Shown piece after piece: positions 11,788 to 22,137 of a stretch of 64,000 nucleotides of DNA; the stretch's first letter is position 1; each line of letters opens with the position of its first letter. The position numbers were made by a program, and so were the translations under genes. Under the pieces are notes generated by a model. The model was not told where the DNA came from and ran no database searches. It saw only the letters and a list, made by a program, of their open reading frames with translations. Source of the DNA: Scleroderma bovista (taxonomy: Eukaryota > Basidiomycota > Agaricomycetes > Boletales > Sclerodermataceae); NCBI GenBank assembly GCA_037178675.1, contig JAYMGJ010000099.1:1-64000 (forward strand), written 5' to 3'.

Positions 11788-12744
11788 AAATGCTCCCTCC
11801 TCTTCCGAGTCGAATGTAGCTGCGTTAGCTGAGTCCTTCTTGGCGTCATCAGTGGTGCTTCCACTCGCTGACTTATCAGGTTTAGGGCATCGAGACTTGA
11901 AGTGCTCTCTCGATCCACAGTTCCAACATGGACCACACTGGCGGGTGGGTCCTGCGGAGCTGCTCCCTCATTGTCCATCCCTCCAGTTCCCTTGCCCCCG
12001 GCTGGAAAAATTCCCAGGAGCTACAGCCAAGACTTCATCGCCATCACGAGCCTTCTGTTTCATGCGTAAGTACTGAGTCTCCTTGCGACCGCAATGCTCT
12101 GACTCTTCAATAATCAGGGAAATGAGAATGTCTGGATCAATTGTCTTTGTTTGACTGTACAGATGAGCAGTCGCCAGTTGCCCAGACGCGAAGCTGGCAA
12201 GGTATTTCGGAAGTGATTGAATGATAGTCGATCAATAATCCTTTTCTTCGATCTGTACGCCGACGGCAGCTAACTCGTCTCTCTTCGTATGCAGATCGTC
12301 CAAGAACTGGCTGACATCGCCATCGACAGGGCACTGCGAGCCCAAGAACTTGGTTCAGAGGTCTGTCTGGGCATAAGCCCCCTTCTCCGTATACTCCTGA
12401 ACAATTTCGTTCCACATAGCCTCAATGTTATCAAGACTCCGTACTTGGAGGGCAGTGGAGTCAGGAATTCGTTGGGTAAGCAAGTGTTTCGCCATATTCT
12501 CGCTCTTCTGCCATTTCGCAAGCTCATCAGCGTCGGGGGGTGTTGTGGTCACAGTTCCATTGGTGGCAGTGCTGGTAGTACTGACAGGACGTGCGGAAGT
12601 TCCGTCAAAGTGTGACCACAACTCCTTTGCTTCAACAGCGGTCCGGAAACGGAGCGAGAAGATCGCCCAGTTGGCGCCTTCAATGTTGAGCTTCGGGACG
12701 TTACCCGGAAGGGTATCAGTGGTAATGGGGATGGCAGTGGCCAT
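11788..12744 (-). pseudogene. Copia A gag
   Basis: Structural protein of the virus-like particle. From MATAIPITTDTLPG it runs through LNIEGANWAIFSLRF and DELAKWQKSENMAKHLL to YTEKGAYAQTDL, then changes frame near 12355. A zinc knuckle, CWNCGSREHFKSRC, appears near 11,900. At least one frameshift separates the capsid part from the knuckle. Confidence 0.75.
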
Positions 12745-12806
12745 GGTTTCGTGCAGCAAGAGTATCGAAAGATAGGTGAGACATTGATTTCAAGGCTATT
12801 AAAGCT

Positions 12807-12820
12807 CAGGGCTCATAACC
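12807..12820 (-). promoter_or_regulatory. Copia A primer-binding site, initiator-tRNA anticodon type
   Basis: GGTTATGAGCCCTG immediately follows the 5' LTR. It is the exact complement of the anticodon stem-loop of fungal initiator tRNA-Met (CAGGGCTCATAACC) rather than of a tRNA 3' end. This is the half-tRNA priming arrangement known for Drosophila copia and Ty5. Copia B uses the same 14 bases. Confidence 0.8.
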
Positions 12821-13307
12821 TAAAAGATCTATATGAGTGCAGGAAAAGCTCAGTTGTGTGCGATACAGCGACAAATGTCTGATATTACCTATACGAGTGT
12901 GGGAAAAGCTAGGTAATACAATGAGTATATGAACATACAATGCAGAAGGAAAGGGTTGTGCCCACCTCAGTCGCGCGTGATACAGCGACAAACATCTGAG
13001 GTGGGGGCTCTACAGTACGAGACTATATATACAAGCTAATAGAACAAAGAATGAAACAACAAGGCACGGATGTTGGATCCACACTGTACAGTATGTGAGA
13101 CCGTGTTGGACAGTACAACAGTAACCTAGACATGTTACAAGGAAAGAGTGAGACTAGAAACACAATAAAGAAATGAACCGCGCTCCAAATTGTATTGTAG
13201 GTTGACGGAGCATATGTTATGTAATCGTTTCGCGGACAGTGTCTCGCGACTAGAGTGAATGCGTCAATTAGCAAGATACCGCTACGAACGACTTGCCAAT
13301 TTCAACA
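12821..13307 (-). repeat. Copia A 5' LTR
   Basis: Partner of 7817-8302, bordered on the right by the GTGCT duplication. A TATA-like stretch (TATATA) lies mid-repeat on the minus strand. Confidence 0.93.
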
Positions 13308-13527
13308 GTGCTTAGCTCCTTAGCAAACTTATAAAACATGTTCTGCTTGCCAAAAGTCGACTAAGATCGTTAAGCTTACATTAGGTACAAGTCTGCAATT
13401 AACTGAATACTAAAACGAGAAGTGCAACAGAAAGTCATTCATCAATGTGAGTGCCGCGGGGGTAATCAACAGGTATATTGAATGAAACGGAAGAAAAGAT
13501 TGAGCAACATAGAGAAATGAAATACTG

Positions 13528-16014
13528 TCAACAGAATGCAAAAAGCTCTTCATCGTCATCTTCCACGATGTCTGGGATGGATGTAGTGGCAGCTTTCCCT
13601 TTCTTGACAAATGTCCTAAGAGTATCGTCCATGATCAACTGGAACTGCTTGTCAGATAACTGCTGGATTGGAACCAGATATTGCCTTGTTGTCGCGCCCC
13701 AGATGGTCTCGTTGAACTCATATCGACTACCTTTGGGGATGACGGTGGACCACATAGTATCCCCAAATTGAGTGGATTTGAACGCCATGTTGTTGTTGGC
13801 GACCAATGTGAGAGTCCGACAAACCTTGTCAAAATTTGTAAGTATGTTGCTGCAATCAAGACAGCGAAAAAAAGCTCACCGCTGCACATGCAAGGGCAAG
13901 TGCTGTTCGAGGGCTCATCTGCTCAGTGTCCAGTGCTGTGACCTTGACACATCCCTGGGTGAAGTTGAAGTGATGGGAAAATGCCTGAAGCACGAATGGG
14001 GCCCTCCAAAGCCCTGACCAGGCCTAGCCAATTTTCTTGTCAGTATGGCTCTTGTAAATGGGCGAATGGAACATATTCTACCTTGGCATCAAGTCCACTG
14101 TTCTGGTTGAATAAGAAACAGCTTTTCTTCAGCATTGCCACAGCAAACTGGGCCCGTTGTGCAGGGTCCTCGAACTCGACATCATCGGCGAAAAAGGCTG
14201 TTATGATTGAGACTGCTGCCGCTGCAAATCCAGCTCGCCAGTTGTTGAGACCTTGCTTAGCCTGATGTGGGAAAGATACAAACAGATAGAGACAACACAT
14301 ATTGCAAGGTCATGAAAGGAGACTTACAAGTTGATATACTGGCCCACCAGTGATGACTGTGTACTTGATATTATGCTTGTACACGGCATCCCATATCTCT
14401 TGTAATGTAGCTTTGAACTTGGCCTCAGGAATGACCCATGGATTTTCATAGCCAGCAGCACAATGCGCAAGGGTAGAGATGAAGACCCGATGCCAAAGAT
14501 TGTCATTCGTGGAGCCGGCAGGTAGGTCACTATTAATATACTTGTTGTTGGCACCACTGCCCGAGCGCTGAGCTCCGAAGGTGTTGCAGTGCAGTGTCTT
14601 GGCTCGTTTGGATGACGGCGCATTGGACTGTGGGCCCCTTGCATCAACCTATACACCATTTAGTCCATATGCATATAATTGTTACAATGTTGCTGAAAAC
14701 AAACCTGGTTGCACTGCGTGCATTTGATACCCTTCTTAGTCATGTTGGCTGGGGGAGAATCTTTGTCAGTGTCGTCATCAGAAGGGACGCCATCGCAATG
14801 ATCAGCTGTTTTGGTCACACCATGGCCTTTTCGAGCGCGTAGTTGTGGAGCAGAAATTTTCGGTTTGTCTAACTCGGAGCCACTGGTAACATCAGCAACA
14901 CACTGTGACCAAAGTGTGAGTCCTCAAAACCATGAGATCCAAGTAAAAAAAAAACACGCACTGTAGTGAACCTGTGGCGATGTGCCCCTTCGGACTCCGC
15001 TTGACCATGGTCATTGAAGTCCTGTGACCAAAATTCAGGTCCTTGAAACCACAAGATCTAAGTCAAAAATTTATGTACTGTAGTGAACCTATGGCGATGC
15101 TCCACTTGATCATGGCTGCCATCGATGTAAAGGTTCGAGTGTTGAGATTCCGAAGTAAGAGCGCTAATGGGCATGGGCGGACATGTGCTTGATACTGGAG
15201 TTACTCTTGGGCCCTTGATTTGGGTGCTGGTGCCGGTGCCGCCAGAGATAGTCCTTACTTGAGGAAACTTGGGACTGGAGCCCTGAGAGAGTAAAGGGTG
15301 TAGCAGTTTGGATGAAGCAAGTTTGTCAGCCCAATCTTTTATGGGTCCAATGCCAGTGACGCCATCCTTCGTAGACTCTAGACTGCTTTGACGATATAGT
15401 TCATCCAGGCAATCCCAGTAGTAAAGAACAGTTTCGGTCAGTAAAATCATGTTGGTGGGCTGGGAAATGACCCACTGTTGCAGATGCTTCCATTTCTGGC
15501 CATCAGCGCTTCCACGATTATCTCCACCACGTTCATCCAAGCCTCGTGCAGCTTGAACTGCATCACACGAAGAGGTCTTTTGACTGCGTCGTTTCTTGGA
15601 CACAGTGTGAGTGAGAATTTCCTCATCACCAAAACTGATGGCAACTTCAGCGTCCTCTTCGTTTACAGGACCCATTTCCTTGATGCCTTGAATCGATCCA
15701 TCTAGATTAGCACCATCTTTGGGACCCTCGGATGCAACTGAAGGGTTAGCTGCCTTGGAGACAACACATTGTTGTGGTCTAGGCCTGAGAGGGTTAGCAA
15801 TACATAACCCTTCATCCTGTACAGACTGATCAACGATATTTGCCAGCCGTCTGATGCCCTGTTCCCGTGCAGCCTCTCTCTCCTGCAGTTCTTGTTCAGC
15901 GCGAGCATCGTCAAGTTGCTTTTGCTCAGAGGTACACCTATTTTGCTTTCCTTCGAGTAGGATATGCCCAGGATGCTGATTGGCGTTCTTTGGATGAGTT
16001 GCAGGTCGCGACAT
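13528..16014 (-). pseudogene. Plavaka companion protein of unknown function
   Basis: A multi-exon gene reading away from the transposase inside the same element. Exon 1 begins MSRPATHPKNANQHPGHILL and has a charged coiled-coil stretch (EQKQLDDARAEQELQEREAA). Later exons contain KGIKCTQCNQ, then TFGAQRSGSG, LWHRVFISTLAH, ENPWVIPEAKFKATLQEIWD, GLNNWRAGFAAAAVSI and a C-terminal QYLVPIQQLSDKQFQLIMDD ending in an acidic tail. I recall similar hypothetical proteins beside Plavaka transposases in other mushroom genomes. No enzymatic motif is visible. A frame break near 14,030 and the 119-bp duplication at 14904-15119 suggest it is decayed. The small CxxC motif may bind zinc (inference). Confidence 0.65.
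14904..15119. repeat. 119-bp tandem duplication inside the Plavaka companion gene
   Basis: Two diverged copies with a period of about 119 bp start at GTGACCAAA (14904 and 15023) and share CACTGTAGTGAACCT-type and GGCGATG blocks. The duplication falls at the 3' end of the first exon or in an intron. Confidence 0.6.
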
Positions 16015-16216
16015 GGCAAGAAAAGGCAAACAGGATTCAGAAGTGAGAGTGAGAAGGAGTCAAAGAACAAACTTTTATGTTCTGGTACGTTTCTGTATAT
16101 GCCTGCATGACCCTGACGGACTTGAATTCGTCTAGTACTAACCTGCGCTAACGCTTACCGACTGGCATGTGTCAATCGCGCCCTCGTATTCTAACTCATT
16201 CCACCAAGTCTCAAGT

Positions 16217-19200
16217 GTGATGCCTCAGTGCATCCCTCATCACCTGCTTTCATGGCGGGCATTTAGTGCTCGCCGAATTCCGTGCCCTCATGCAAACTGC
16301 TCTCGCTGGTTTAAAACAGCTGCAGGTCTGAAACATCATCAATCGTCGTTGCATAACTTCTCTTTTTCATTGTTAGGTGCACCCTCAGGCTCATCAGGTC
16401 AGTCAACCCCGGCCAAACCGGCTGCTGGTGTCATTCGTGACTATCATGACAAACTCACTGGTATGTTATCTTACATATTTTGATGATCTTCTAAAATGAA
16501 TTTCTGGCAAGGTTGTATATGTGATGCAAACGGCAGGCCAATCGACCCCGAAACTCCACCGCCACCTATCTCTGAAAAGAGGCCAGATGACTGGGGCCCA
16601 TATGATGACCAGCTGCAATTCAAGACCACTGAGTTTGTGTTCAAGGACGGAGAGATGTCCACAGGAAATATAGATAAGCTATGCGACCTTTGGGGGTGGT
16701 CGCTCGGTGCTACCGGAACTCAGCCACCTTTTTCGGATCACAAGGAACTCTTTGCAACGATTGATGCCACACCACTTGGGGACGTCCCATGGGACAGCTT
16801 CAAGCTCAAGTACAATGGCGAGCGCCCCACTGAAGATGTTCCCCCTTGGATGAATGAGATGTATGAGTTTTGGTTCCACAATGCTTGTGCTTTGGTGGAA
16901 AGCATGCTTCTCAACACTGAATTTGATGGTGAAATTGACTATGTCCCCTATCAGGATTTCACAGAGGAGGCTGAGATACGAAGATATGAAAACTTTATGT
17001 CTGGAAATTGGGCATGGATGCAAGCGGTAGGTTTTTTATTCCAGTCTGTCTTGCATTGAGAGTTCAAGTCACTAAGTACCTCCCAAATTTAGGACAAAAT
17101 CACGGAGGATGAAACTACACATGGTGCAACATTTGTTCCCATTATTCTGGGGAGCGATAAGATGACTGTCTCCATTGCGACTGGCCAGTGTACCTATCCA
17201 TTGGAAATGTCCATAACAATGTCCGCCGAGTGCATCGCAATGCGGTTGAACTCCTTGTGTTTCTAGCTATTCCCAAAGGTGTGTCTACATTTACTACCTT
17301 GTCATCCCTAGGTCTGAATTGTACACTTCCAACAGCTGCAAAGAAATATATGGATGATGCAGCTTTTCGACGGTTCAAGAAACAACTTTTCCATGCAGCA
17401 ATGTCAAGAATATTGACATCACTCAAACCCGGCATGACAACACCCCAAGTCTTACAATGTCCTGACTGGCACTTTCGTCGCATTATCTTTGGGATTGGTC
17501 CGTATATTGCTGACTACCCAGAGCAGGTCCTTATCTTGGGAATTGTGCAGAACTGGTGTGGAAGGTTCCTTTGATTTTTATGCTCTCTTACATTGGATGC
17601 TAATACTCTCATGTATAGATGTATTGCATTTCCAAATGACCTTGACAGTGGAGGTGCACCGCGAACACAGAAACTGACTGAAGCTCTCATTGAGGAGCTC
17701 TCAGGTGTTGCTGCATGGGATGAATAGGGCATTGATGCCAGCATTTTCGTAAGTTCACCAAACCAATTACAAATTCCACCCTGCATCGTTCCGTTGTTCT
17801 TTTCTCATGTCATGCCCACAGCCCTTCACCAGCGACTTCCCCCGTGCCAATATTTACCAGCTCATCGCACCAGACATTCTCCATCAACTGGTGAAAGGAA
17901 CCTTCAAAGACCATCTAGTGGAGTAGGTGGGTAAATACCTGGAGGTAACATATGGCAAGGCCAGTGCAAAAGATCGACTTGCAGATATTGACTGTCGGTA
18001 CGTCCTTGAATGGATTTGAACGTGGAATGCTCTGATATGCTGTCAGTATCACAACAATGCCTCCATTTCCTGGGCTACGGAGGTTTCCTGATGGGCGTGG
18101 ATTCTCTCAGTGGACAGGTGATGATTCAAAGGCTTTGATGAAGGTGCATTTTCTCTCTTCTTTTGCAGCCCTACTATCTCACATCTTGTCTGCTTAGGTC
18201 TATTTGCCAGCCATTGAAGGCCACATTCCTGATGATATTGTGCGGACATTCCGTGCATTTTTGGAATTCTGTTACATTGTTTGTCGCAATGTAATAACAG
18301 AAGACACCCTCAAAGAACTCGAGGACACTTTGGACCGATTCCATCAATATCATGAAAATTTTCAGGACACTGGAGTCCGTGTTGAAGGGTTCTCCCTCCC
18401 ATGGCAACATTCCTTGGTTCATTATCAATCCATGATCCGTCTCTTTGGCGCACCAAATGGACTATGCACATCAATTACTGAATCCAAACACATCACAGCG
18501 GTCAAAAAACCATGGCGGCGCTCAAACAAGAACAAGGCCCTTGGGCAGATATTATGGACCAACCAACGCCTCACCCAACTTGCCGCTGCTCGTGCCAATT
18601 TCGAATGTCGTGGGATGCTGTCATCATGAGAGGGACATGCACCATTGCCCAATGGTCTGTTCAGTTTTATTTCATTCATACTGTCTAACCAAATGTTTTT
18701 TGCAGCTCCTCGACCAGTTTTGCCATTGCCACGTACTCAAAATGGCACGAGGGAAGAAGACAACTTGGATCAGGAGGAAGACGACCGGACAGGCATTGTG
18801 GATGAGCGCCCTCAGCTTGTTCATTCAGATATTAAGCTTGCTCGAACAGCTGGTATGTGTTTTTTAAATGCTGGAATGTGTGCTAAAATTATGTATCTGC
18901 AAGCCCGGAATCGTGCAAACACCATCCCAGCGCTTTCCATTGAACTTGGGATCACAGAACTCCCCACCCTTGTTGATCGGTTCTTATCCGAACAACTTGA
19001 ACCCACTGCACATCACTCCTGTCCTCGTTCCCTCATCGACGTTGGTCGCATCAAAGTTTTTCATTCAGCAACTGTTACCTTTGTATCCCCAAGTGATCCC
19101 AGCAGCATCAGCAGCATGCGACGAGAGCAAATCCGTGCCATTCCGTCATGGCATCATGGCCCACCACAGTATGACTGTGTATTTGTGAGCATGGATGACA

Positions 19201-19553
19201 CCTGTGAAGGTATGCTGAGTATGGAGATTGCGCGTGCCCTATGTTTCTTCTCGTTTGTCTACACAAATGGCAGGACTTACACCTGTGCTCTTGTCCGTTG
19301 GTTTGACCATATAGCTGATCATCCTGATGAACTCACAGGAATGTGGATGGTCTCACCATCAGTCCTGGATGACGGCTCACAAAACCTCGCCATTATTCCC
19401 CTCGATAGCATCATTCGTGGTGCCCACTTACTACCTATTTTTGGTGATGAACGTGTACCAGAGTATATCAACTTCTACAATTCATTGGACATTTACCGTG
19501 GTTTCTATGTTAATCACTTTGCTGATCATCACACATTTGAACTGGCTTCTTGA
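16217..19553 (+). pseudogene. Plavaka transposase, inactivated by stops
   Basis: This gene encoded the transposase that moves the element. A C2H2-like finger (CPHANCSRWFKTAAGLKHH) comes first. Then follow family blocks GCICDANGRPIDPETPPPP, MSTGNIDKLCDLW, TIDATPLGDVPWDSFKLKYN, MSGNWAWMQA, FVPIILGSDK, LYLSIGNVHNNVRR, SLKPGMTTP, IGPYIADYPEQ, LIAPDILHQLVKGTFKDHL, RRFPDGRGFSQWTGDD and LFGAPNGLCTSITESKHI with VKKPWRRS. The C-terminal part runs to FADHHTFELAS. At least eight short introns can be placed. In-frame stops lie near 17727, 17923 and 18627; the second is a TGG-to-TAG change in DHLVEW. The coding sequence is otherwise well preserved, which suggests fairly recent inactivation. Confidence 0.9.
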
Positions 19554-19772
19554 CTTACAATGCATCTCATGTAACTAATGAACTTATGTCTACTATTACT
19601 GTCTTAATCAACTTGCATGCTTAAAATGCTTTATTGACATATGTCCATTAGACACATAAGACAGCCAAGCCAGGGTTCGAGGTGGCTTTTTGGCTTAATT
19701 CTCTTAAGGGTCTAATGCCAACTCGCTTAGAGCTGTAAGGTCGGAAAGTCTAGATAAGCACCAAATAAGTTG

Positions 19773-19802
19773 AAATAAGATTTTTGTAAAATTACTGATG
19801 AT
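19773..19802 (-). repeat. Plavaka right terminal inverted repeat
   Basis: Perfect reverse complement of 7691-7720. It lies about 220 bp downstream of the transposase stop codon. Confidence 0.9.
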
Positions 19803-20320
19803 TCGATCTATACTTACCAGAAAGAAGTATCCTTTCTGTGAACCTGTAATAACACACCCAAAGGTCATCGGTACCTGCACCTGTATAGTTTCAAATTTGA
19901 ATTTGTTATCTGATGCAGTGACGATCTGAAAGATCTATAGCAAAGATGCTTCTGATCCAATCTAACAGACATGAACTGAAATCTGGCCCAACATCCAAAT
20001 ATATGAAGCATGATGCCGGGTAATGTTATTGAGCACACGAGCAGAAGCTAAGGCACGTAACTCATCAAAGAATAATATCAGCTCCAAAACAAGACAATAC
20101 ACCATGCACCTTACCAACACAGGAAATTCAGCAGTACCTGGCTATTCATATTATGCGTCCGTGGCCCTGAAAGTTCATTGGATAAGATTTCAACCTCTGA
20201 CACATGTGCAGGCGTAGCCTCATCTGCTCAAGCTCCAGTTCTTTCACTAACCTCTGCAGTAAACCAGTAATTTCATCAAGGATGTTGTCTACGTGCAAGT
20301 GAGGGGGGTACAATCGTGAT
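19803..20320. other. No gene recognised between Plavaka and gypsy A
   Basis: AT-rich sequence without a convincing open frame. It was contiguous with 28127 onwards before gypsy A inserted. Confidence 0.4.
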
Positions 20321-20542
20321 TGTCAGACCTCTAACAATCGTAGTCGCACGCAAGACTTTGAGTGCTAGAACAGAGATCAATTCGTCATCGAATCGAAACA
20401 ACATACAATGGTACCTAGAACAGAGAAGCACAATGTTAGGGAAGAGAAAGGGAAAGAGGAGTCAGCGGATACATATGACAAATACATATTTGATATTAAC
20501 TATGTGGTGTGCATGGACCCAAGAAAATGGAAACTCGTAACA
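20321..20542 (-). repeat. Gypsy A 3' LTR
   Basis: 222 bp, differing from 27900-28121 at about 11 positions, ten of them transitions. A purine tract (GACGGGGGTAA on the minus strand, 20543-20553) adjoins it. Confidence 0.93.
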
Positions 20543-20574
20543 TTACCCCCGTCTCAAGAATTGTGTCTCGTGAT

Positions 20575-21924
20575 TCAAGGTTGTTGTTCCAGGGTGTCAA
20601 ACCATTCTTCTTCTGCATGGATATTATTGCATTGATGTTCGTCGCATTCGAATGTGCCATCTTCCCAATTGAACAGATGACGGGGAATTGGATTTGGGGC
20701 TGTGAAGTTTTCAAGACGACGAAAACAAAGCTTTATGGTGGGCATGGGACGAGGGGATGCGGGGTGAAGACGATGAAAATCCGCAACAGCCTCCTTCACA
20801 TGATTGAGCTCGGCGGTCATCTTCCATTCTCGTTCCTCATGAGGAAAACCCTTCCATTGAACAAGGTACTCAAGATGGCCCCGTTGTAGACAAGAATCCA
20901 ATATCTCTTCAATCTCTTGCTCTTCTATCCCTGCAACAAGATCTGGAGGTCAAGGTTGAGGTCGAACCTGCAAAGGAAATTGGGGTGGAGAATATGATGT
21001 GAGGACACATTCGTTGAAAATTGGATAGATAGATCTCCAAGTCTTAGGTAGTTGGAGTTTGTAGGCTGACTCGCCATGCTTGCTAAGGATAACAAAGGGA
21101 CTGTACCGTTTGTCGTCGAATTTCTTAGTTGGATGGTCGGATTTGATATGGGTTGCCTCCAACCAGACTTGGTCACCAACTTTATAGTCTTGCGATGGGG
21201 AATGTCGATGATTGTGCGCCCTTTTCATGTCCGATGCTGCTTTTCGTAACACTGCCTCAGCTTCGGACCGTATCCCTTGCATCCAATCCACAAAGTCCTT
21301 GGCTGCCTCAACCCATCCCTCGCGACGTGGACTTTTCCCTTTCCAGGGATGGAATCCATAATTAAGGTAAAACGGAGAATGGTGGGTGGATGTCTGAGCT
21401 TTGTCGTTATATGCAAACTCGGCCAAAGAAACCCACTCAGCCCAATCATGTTGATGGTAGTTGGTAAAAACACGGAGGTAGTGTTCTACCTCTTGATTGA
21501 GCTGCTCTGTTTGACCATCTGTCTGGGGGTGATAAGCTGTGCTGGGGTTGCCAGTAATCCCGAGAAGAGAATAAAGCTCTTTCATAAATGCAGAGACAAA
21601 GTTAGGCCCTCGATCACTGATGATTTTGCGAGGTAATCCATGGCTACAAAAGATGTGATCTCGGAGAACGCGGGCAACACCTGATGAGGTTATTTCCAGG
21701 TGGGAAGGGATTACCTTAATCATCTTCGAAAAGCGGTCAACAATGACAAGGATGGCATTTTGGCCAGTGGACTCTGGGAGAGGGCCTATTAGATCAAGGG
21801 AGATAACCTCCCAAGGATGTGTCGGAATGTCATGAGGATGCAAAGGTGCTGCCAAAGGGGTATGACGAGGCTTGGTGCACTGACAAACCTCGCATCCCTT
21901 GACATACCTTCGGACATCATGCAT
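20575..21924 (-). pseudogene. Gypsy A integrase and chromodomain
   Basis: Integrase inserts the DNA copy into the genome, and the chromodomain is thought to steer it to histone-marked chromatin. The zinc-binding end is seen in GCEVCQCTKPRH. The catalytic core has ISLDLIGPLP, IISDRGPNFVSAF and TDGQTEQLNQE, giving the D, D and E positions. After a GDQVWLEATHI linker comes a chromodomain with LEYLVQWKGFPHEEREW and a helical tail. The last part is in a different frame from the core (break near 20,920), so the protein is interrupted. Confidence 0.88.
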
Positions 21925-22137
21925 AACACTGGGCCACCAGTAGTTTCGTGTAACGAGTTCGTGAGTTCAGTACTGACCTGGATGACCTGCAAGAGGAGAA
22001 TCATGGTGTTCTTGGATAACACTTTCTCATAAATGTTGATCTATTGGCACATAAATCCTTCCCTTCCAAGTTACAACCCCATTTTCGTCTGCCCAGTCAG
22101 GTTCATTGGATGCAAGACTGCATTGAACTTTTTGTTC

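Larger units (their letters stand above)
7817..13307 (-). mobile_element. Copia-type LTR retrotransposon (copia A), degenerate
   Basis: A 5,491-bp element on the minus strand inserted into the Plavaka transposon. Two long terminal repeats of 486 and 487 bp flank gag, protease, integrase, reverse transcriptase and RNase H in copia order. The 5-bp duplication GTGCT at 7812-7816 and 13308-13312 fixes both ends. The repeats begin TG and end TA rather than CA. Frameshifts in gag and pol and a stop before RT make it inactive. Confidence 0.93.
7691..19802. mobile_element. Plavaka-type DNA transposon (CMC superfamily), nested by copia A
   Basis: A 12.1 kb cut-and-paste element, about 6.6 kb without the 5.5 kb copia insertion. 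Its ends are perfect 30-bp inverted repeats. It carries a Plavaka transposase gene reading right (16217-19553) and a divergent companion gene reading left (13528-16014). The exact end is slightly ambiguous: the termini could be CAGTAATTTTAC with an AT duplication outside, or could include the flanking ATCAT/ATGAT. Stops in the transposase make it non-autonomous. The copia element sits about 100 bp inside the left end, so it arrived later. Confidence 0.85.
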
